Positions 6,363 through 9,787 of a stretch of DNA of 9,787 nucleotides are shown here, in pieces. The notes beneath the pieces were generated by a model that was given only the letters and a program-made list of their open reading frames with translations, was not told the DNA's origin and searched no databases. The position numbers and the translations under genes are program-made. Source of the DNA: Hungateiclostridiaceae bacterium UBA3934 (lineage in GTDB: Bacteria > Bacillota > Clostridia > Acetivibrionales > DTU013); contig DGEE01000089.1 in NCBI GenBank assembly GCA_002385815.1, positions 6,251-16,037 on the forward strand. The letters are read 5' to 3'. The stretch's first letter is position 1, and each line of letters opens with the position of its first letter.

Positions 6363-6827
6363 TCACAAAATCAGTATCCCTCTTTCATCATAAACACTGC
6401 CACCATCATTACCTTCATTTCTCAAAGCCCTATCTAGAGCCATAATAGTTGCCACAGCACCATCAATTTTTTCAGAAGACTTTTCTTTATCTGGCTTAAT
6501 ATTACCAGCAGGGTCTGTTCTTACAAATATATTATCCATCATCCAACGAAGTACTGGGTGGCCACTATGTGCTAGTTTTTCTTCTAAGGTAAGTTTCATT
6601 AATTCTTTAGTTGGAGGACTCATATCTTTAAAGCCTTGACCAAAGGGAACAACTGTAAAACCCATACCTTCTAAGTTCTGAGTCATCTGAACAGCACCCC
6701 AGCGGTCAAAGGCGATTTCTCTAATGTTATAATCCATACCTAGTTCTTCAATAAAGTTTTCTATGAAACCATAGTGAACAACATTGCCATCGGTGGTTTT
6801 AATAAAGCCTTGCTTTTCCCATAAATC
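6363..6827 (-). pseudogene. terL: C-terminal remnant of phage terminase large subunit
   Basis: The genuine terminase sequence covers about 154 residues, from DLWEKQGF to the native-looking C-terminus SVYDERGILIL and a TGA stop. TerL is the packaging motor and nuclease of tailed phages. Only the C-terminal part of the RNase H-like nuclease domain remains. It includes the IAFDRWGA motif with one catalytic Asp and the KIDGAVA motif with another, plus the VVPFGQGFKDMSPP segment typical of this terminase family. The N-terminal ATPase domain is absent. The minus-strand frame stays open beyond 6827 to an ATG at 6915-6917, but those first 29 or so codons are the antisense of cheR, not terminase. An automatic 184-residue gene call would therefore be chimeric. 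No portal, capsid or integrase genes are present. The fragment should be inactive. Confidence 0.85.
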
Positions 6828-6986
6828 ATGATCTACTTCGATACGAAAACAAAAGAAGAGCTGGTGGAGCGTTTTTATAATGCAATGGAGCATGGTGGTT
6901 TTCTGTTCGTTGGTCATTCAGAATCTATAAATCGGGACAGGACAAGGTTCAGGTTCGTAATGCCATCAGTCTACAGGAAAATTTAG
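6828..6986 (+). pseudogene. cheR: C-terminal fragment of CheR methyltransferase
   Basis: An open frame of 52 codons ends at TAG 6984-6986. It begins MIYFDTKTKEELVERFY, then HGGFLFVGHSESI, and ends FVMPSVYRK. This is the conserved end of chemotaxis receptor methyltransferase CheR (usual form: NVxIYFD, GGYLFxGHSES, YxKPxVYRK), which transfers methyl groups from S-adenosylmethionine to receptor glutamates. The roughly 210 N-terminal codons, including most of the methyltransferase fold, are missing. A stop codon (TAA 6822-6824) precedes the fragment in the same frame, right at the junction with the terminase remnant. The remaining stop overlaps the ribosome binding site of cheB, the tight spacing expected for an original cheR-cheB operon. 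The fragment cannot be active. Confidence 0.88.
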
Positions 6987-6990
6987 GAGA
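6985..6990 (+). promoter_or_regulatory. Ribosome binding site of cheB overlapping the cheR stop
   Basis: AGGAGA begins inside the TAG stop of the cheR fragment and lies 7 nt before the ATG at 6998. This supports the chosen start of cheB and an original translational link between the two genes. Confidence 0.7.
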
Positions 6991-6997
6991 TGAGTTT

Positions 6998-8017
6998 ATG
7001 CCGGGGAAGAAAATAAGAGTATTGATCGTAGATGACAGTATCGTTTTCAGAGAAGTCCTTTCAAAGGGTATCTCCTCTGATCCTGATATAGAAGTGGTTG
7101 CCGTGGCAGGGGATGCATATGAGGCGGCAGACAAGATAGTAATGTACAAACCCGACATCATGACATGCGATGTGGAAATGCCTAAAATGAACGGCATCGA
7201 TTTTATCCGGAGGCTTTTGCCGCAGTATCCGCTTCCCGTAATCGTGGTCAGCTCTGTCAGCGGAGTCGTATTCGATGCCATGGAAGCGGGAGCGGTTGAT
7301 TTTGTAGCCAAACCTGACATACACTCAGTAAAAAGTGTCGAACAATTCATCCATGAGATGATAGACAAGATCAAAATAGCATCCGTGGCAAAAGTGTCGA
7401 CAGCGCTGACAAAAAAACGCATCCTGACTGACATAAGCAGGATCACTCTGGACACTGACAAGCTGATTTTCATCGGAGCCTCTACAGGTGGTACTGAGGC
7501 GATCAGCAGCATCCTGAAGCAATTGCCGGAGACAGTGCCCGGTATAGTCATCGTACAGCACATACCTCCCGTTTTTTCACGCATGTTCGTAGAAAGGCTC
7601 AACAGGACAGCAAATCTCAATGTCAAAGAAGCACAGAGCGGGGATTATATTGAAAGAGGTCGTGTACTGGTAGCCCCCGGAGATCGGCATATAAAAATAG
7701 TCAGGATTGGAAGAAGGTATAAAGTCCACTGTTTTGAAAGTGAAAAAGTGAACGGACACCGTCCGTCTGTCGATGTCCTCTTTGAGTCCGCAGCAAAAGA
7801 GTGCAACGGCAAGGCCATAGGGGTCATTCTCACCGGAATGGGCTATGACGGTGCAAAAGGGCTACTTTCCATGAGGAAAAAAGGGGCAAGGACTATAGGA
7901 CAGGATGAGGCCTCATCAGTTGTATACGGCATGCCCAAAGTCGCGTATAATATAGGTGCCGTGGAGATACAGGCAGCTTTGGAAAAAATACCTCAAATCA
8001 TCTGCTCACTATTGTAA
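6998..8017 (+). CDS. cheB: Chemotaxis protein-glutamate methylesterase/deamidase CheB
   Basis: This 339-residue protein is full length. CheB removes methyl groups from chemoreceptor glutamates (and deamidates glutamines) when phosphorylated by CheA, which resets receptor sensitivity. The N-terminal receiver domain (about 5-125) has the acidic pair Asp12/Asp13, the phosphoacceptor Asp58 in MTCDVEMPKMNG, and the conserved Lys105 in AKPD. After a linker (about 126-150), the C-terminal methylesterase domain has the catalytic triad Ser162 (GASTGG), His188 (VQHIPP) and Asp284 (TGMGYDGAKG), matching the enteric enzyme. No other chemotaxis gene is intact here. Its former partner cheR is cut off by the AT-rich island, and the original promoter of the unit was presumably lost with the 5' part of cheR. 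I see no clear new promoter, so expression of this copy is uncertain. Confidence 0.96.
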   Translation: MPGKKIRVLIVDDSIVFREVLSKGISSDPDIEVVAVAGDAYEAADKIVMYKPDIMTCDVEMPKMNGIDFIRRLLPQYPLPVIVVSSVSGVVFDAMEAGAVDFVAKPDIHSVKSVEQFIHEMIDKIKIASVAKVSTALTKKRILTDISRITLDTDKLIFIGASTGGTEAISSILKQLPETVPGIVIVQHIPPVFSRMFVERLNRTANLNVKEAQSGDYIERGRVLVAPGDRHIKIVRIGRRYKVHCFESEKVNGHRPSVDVLFESAAKECNGKAIGVILTGMGYDGAKGLLSMRKKGARTIGQDEASSVVYGMPKVAYNIGAVEIQAALEKIPQIICSLL

Positions 8018-8082
8018 ATATGGTCCAGGGCGCACACCCGGCAGATATATATAGAGTTGCTATACAAGTGGTAAAATCTGAA

Positions 8083-8127
8083 AATCCTTCCGGCATCAAA
8101 GTTTGCAGGATGCCGGAAGGATTTTTT
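8083..8127 (+). terminator. Strong intrinsic terminator after cheB
   Basis: AATCCTTCCGGCATC (8083-8097) pairs perfectly with 8109-8123 around an 11-nt loop, giving a 15-bp GC-rich stem that can extend by two A-T pairs. A run of six T residues (8122-8127) follows. The A residues before the stem could let it also work on the minus strand. It separates the che unit from the cob unit. Confidence 0.9.
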
Positions 8128-8150
8128 CATTGAATAAAAGTGCAGGTGGC

Positions 8151-8161
8151 GTGCCTGGCAC
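8151..8161. repeat. Short palindrome GTGCCTGGCAC
   Basis: This is a perfect 5-bp inverted repeat around a central T, embedded in GGTGGCGTGCCTGGCACC. The motif is often seen in intergenic DNA of Clostridia and other anaerobes as a REP-like repeat. Only one copy is present here. Confidence 0.4.
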
Positions 8162-8197
8162 CATTATTTGATATATAATAATCAAGGGTGAGGAAGT

Positions 8198-9304
8198 ATG
8201 GACATGAATGTAAAGGAAAAAAGCCTGGAGAAGTATATTGCCGGCATCACCGGCATAGACCGTGATGCGGTCAGTGCCGCGAGAAAAAGGCTCGACAGTC
8301 TTGTGAAGCCTCCGGGAAGCCTCGGCAAGCTCGAGGATATTGCAGCAAAGCTGGCAGGTATCACCGGACGTATCTTTAATACCCTGGACAAGCGCTGTGT
8401 TATCATCATGTGTTCCGACAATGGCGTGGTTGAGGAAGGAGTCGCCTCTGCGCCCCAGTCTGTAACATATGCGCAGACCGTCAACTTTACCCGGGGCATA
8501 ACCGGAGTTGCCGTTCTTGCAAAATGCTTCAACACGGATCTGATGGTGGTGGATGTGGGCGTAAATGCGGAGATAAACCATCCGGGGGTCATAAACAGAA
8601 AAATCAGGAGGTCCACATCGAACATTGCAAAAGGACCGGCAATGAGCCGCGAAGAGGCTGTGACGGCAATGCTCACAGGCATCGAAATGGCCGGAGAAGC
8701 CCGCAGGAAAGGTTACGGGATAATAGGAGTCGGAGAAATGGGCATAGGCAACACGACCACTAGCAGTGCGGTACTATGCTCGCTTACTGGTATCGATGCG
8801 GATCTGACCGTCGGGAAGGGAGCAGGGCTTAGCAAAGAAGGGTATGAAAAGAAAAAGAAGATCATAAAGAATGCAATAAGGATACATAAACCGGACCCGA
8901 AGGATCCCATCGACGTGATTTCAAAAGTCGGGGGATTCGATATCGCGGCCATGACGGGTGTATATATCGGAGCAGCTTATTACAGACTGCCGGTGGTCAT
9001 AGATGGATTCATTTCGGCTGTATCTGCTCTGGCAGCGGCAAGATTGGCCGGTCCTGCTGTTGAATACATGATACCCTCCCATAAGTCATGCGAACCTGGT
9101 TATGTATATACGGTCAGGGAGCTGGGGCTTGAACCGGCACTTGCGCTGGATATGCGTTTGGGAGAAGGAAGTGGCTGTCCGCTGATGTTCATGGTGGTCG
9201 ATGCAGCATGTGCGATTATACGGGATATGGCCACATTTGCAGAAGCGGCGATAGATGATAAATACCTGGAAAACATCAAAGGAGAAGACAGTTTTGACAG
9301 ATAA
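8198..9304 (+). CDS. cobT: Nicotinate-nucleotide:dimethylbenzimidazole phosphoribosyltransferase CobT
   Basis: This 368-residue cytoplasmic enzyme transfers phosphoribose from nicotinate mononucleotide to a lower-ligand base such as 5,6-dimethylbenzimidazole. The product, alpha-ribazole phosphate, is used in the nucleotide-loop stage of cobalamin assembly. Visible hallmarks are the N-terminal KPPGSLGKLE (37-46), SDNGVVEEGV (73-82), the substrate-binding GEMGIGNTTTSS (179-190), VGGFDIAAMTG (244-254), SHKSCEPG (294-301) and the catalytic Glu323 in RLGEGSG. Length is slightly above the usual 350 residues because of short tails at both ends. The ATG at 8198 is preceded by AAGGGTG at 7-nt spacing. 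cobU follows after 18 nt, so the two are probably one transcript. The start of that transcript is unclear. Confidence 0.96.
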   Translation: MDMNVKEKSLEKYIAGITGIDRDAVSAARKRLDSLVKPPGSLGKLEDIAAKLAGITGRIFNTLDKRCVIIMCSDNGVVEEGVASAPQSVTYAQTVNFTRGITGVAVLAKCFNTDLMVVDVGVNAEINHPGVINRKIRRSTSNIAKGPAMSREEAVTAMLTGIEMAGEARRKGYGIIGVGEMGIGNTTTSSAVLCSLTGIDADLTVGKGAGLSKEGYEKKKKIIKNAIRIHKPDPKDPIDVISKVGGFDIAAMTGVYIGAAYYRLPVVIDGFISAVSALAAARLAGPAVEYMIPSHKSCEPGYVYTVRELGLEPALALDMRLGEGSGCPLMFMVVDAACAIIRDMATFAEAAIDDKYLENIKGEDSFDR

Positions 9305-9309
9305 GGCAT

Positions 9310-9315
9310 AAGGGG
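9310..9315 (+). promoter_or_regulatory. Ribosome binding site that sets the TTG start of cobU
   Basis: AAGGGG lies 7 nt before the TTG at 9323. No ATG or GTG lies at a suitable distance, and the P-loop begins only a few codons later, so this site decides the start. Confidence 0.65.
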
Positions 9316-9322
9316 CGATATA

Positions 9323-9787
9323 TTGAGGATCTTTATCTCAGGCGGTTGTAAAAACGGGAAATCCTATATTGCCCAGAGGCTCGCCAAATGGCAGTCGAAG
9401 GGCAGTCTGTATTATGTGGCTACTATGCGCCCGTGCGATGATGAGGATACCGCAAGGATCATGAGACATATAGAGGAGCGCGAAGGCTGGGGTTTTACAA
9501 CAATAGAGCAGCCTGTCGATATTCTGCAATGTCTCGGCTCATGCGATGCAGATGCCTCATTTTTACTGGACAGCACGACGGCTTTGCTTGCAAACGAGAT
9601 GTTTCCTGCTGGCAAGGATGTCAATGTGGATGCGCCAGGCAAAATCGCAGGGGAACTGGTCAGCTTATGCAAAAAGGTAAAGGATATAGTTGTCGTTTCC
9701 GATTATATATACTCTGATGCCATATTGTATGATGAGCTGACAGAAGCATATCGAAAAGGGCTTGCTTTCATAGACAGGACGCTTGCC
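9323..9787 (+). CDS. cobU: Adenosylcobinamide kinase/guanylyltransferase CobU (partial, runs off the edge)
   Basis: The first 155 residues are present and the 3' end lies outside the window. CobU phosphorylates adenosylcobinamide and transfers GMP to it, giving adenosylcobinamide-GDP for cobalamin synthase. The P-loop SGGCKNGKS (residues 6-14) sits at the N-terminus as expected. The guanylylation-site region is seen as TARIMRHIEERE, where the His is the likely nucleotide acceptor, followed by WGFTTIEQP and FLLDSTTALLANEMF, which match the family order. The usual VSNEVG motif reads VVVSDYIYSDAILYDE, a divergent form I associate with clostridial CobU proteins. The start is TTG, supported by the upstream AAGGGG and by the nearness of the P-loop. 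It lies 18 nt after cobT in an apparent operon. Confidence 0.88.
   Translation, partial: MRIFISGGCKNGKSYIAQRLAKWQSKGSLYYVATMRPCDDEDTARIMRHIEEREGWGFTTIEQPVDILQCLGSCDADASFLLDSTTALLANEMFPAGKDVNVDAPGKIAGELVSLCKKVKDIVVVSDYIYSDAILYDELTEAYRKGLAFIDRTLA

Larger units (their letters stand above)
8018..8197. other. Intergenic region between cheB and cobT
   Basis: The region holds the cheB terminator and a short GTGCCTGGCAC repeat. I looked for a cobalamin riboswitch before cobT and do not see its conserved core or room for it after the terminator. TATAAT at 8174-8179 is too close to the cobT ribosome site (AAGGGTG, 8184-8190) to be a sensible -10 box. Confidence 0.5.

Noticed and set aside
6925..6960. 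GGGACAGGACAAGGTTCAGG-like run as another REP-type repeat
   Set aside because: It lies within the conserved coding sequence of the CheR C-terminus and is explained by its codons.
8174..8179. TATAAT as the -10 box of a cobT promoter
   Set aside because: The start of transcription would fall within the ribosome binding site, and there is no -35 box at a suitable distance.
8018..8197. Cobalamin riboswitch before cobT
   Set aside because: No conserved B12-box-like core is visible, and the region is largely occupied by the cheB terminator and a short repeat.

Overview
The window looks like a chromosomal segment of an anaerobic, moderate-GC Firmicute, most likely a member of Clostridia. The case rests on purine-rich Shine-Dalgarno sites, mixed ATG/GTG/TTG starts, a DUF815-type ATPase, a CE7 acetyl esterase, a cheR-cheB pair, cobT-cobU with a clostridial-looking CobU, and short GAAGAACCGTCCC and GTGCCTGGCAC repeats of a kind often seen between clostridial genes. 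No ribosomal RNA or other strong taxonomic marker is present, so this is an inference.

Layout, left to right. Bases 1-163 are a non-coding stretch with REP-like repeats. It leads into a consensus-like promoter (TTGACA, 17 bp, TAAAAT) that drives a PfkB-family 1-phosphofructokinase (221-1159). An apparent operon of two carbohydrate-ester hydrolases follows: a cinnamoyl/feruloyl-esterase-like alpha/beta hydrolase (1280-2062) and a CE7 acetylxylan esterase/cephalosporin-C deacetylase (2083-3045). Bases 3046-3250 hold nested inverted repeats. Next come the broken N-terminus of an EamA/DMT permease (3251-3424) and an AAA-type ATPase of the DUF815 family (about 3452-5053).

From about 5170 to 6827 the composition becomes markedly AT-rich and coding switches to the minus strand. 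This island carries an uncharacterised 346-residue protein with a possible PD-(D/E)XK-like core, which has its own extended -10 promoter and intrinsic terminator. It also carries the C-terminal nuclease part of a phage large terminase subunit. The right edge of the island cuts into a cheR gene: only the last 52 codons of CheR remain (6828-6986), directly upstream of an intact cheB (6998-8017). The N-terminal part of cheR is not on the other side of the island, so this is not a simple insertion. It is either an insertion plus deletion or rearrangement (prophage decay), or a false assembly join.

A strong intrinsic terminator (8083-8127) closes the che unit. A cobalamin nucleotide-loop unit follows: cobT (8198-9304), then cobU (TTG start at 9323, running off the right edge). 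CobT makes alpha-ribazole phosphate and CobU activates adenosylcobinamide; both products feed cobalamin synthase.

Most of the window is ordinary metabolic and signalling sequence. I found no convincing new multi-gene system. The parts most worth a second look are the cheR/terminase junction and the unrecognised nuclease-like gene in the prophage remnant.
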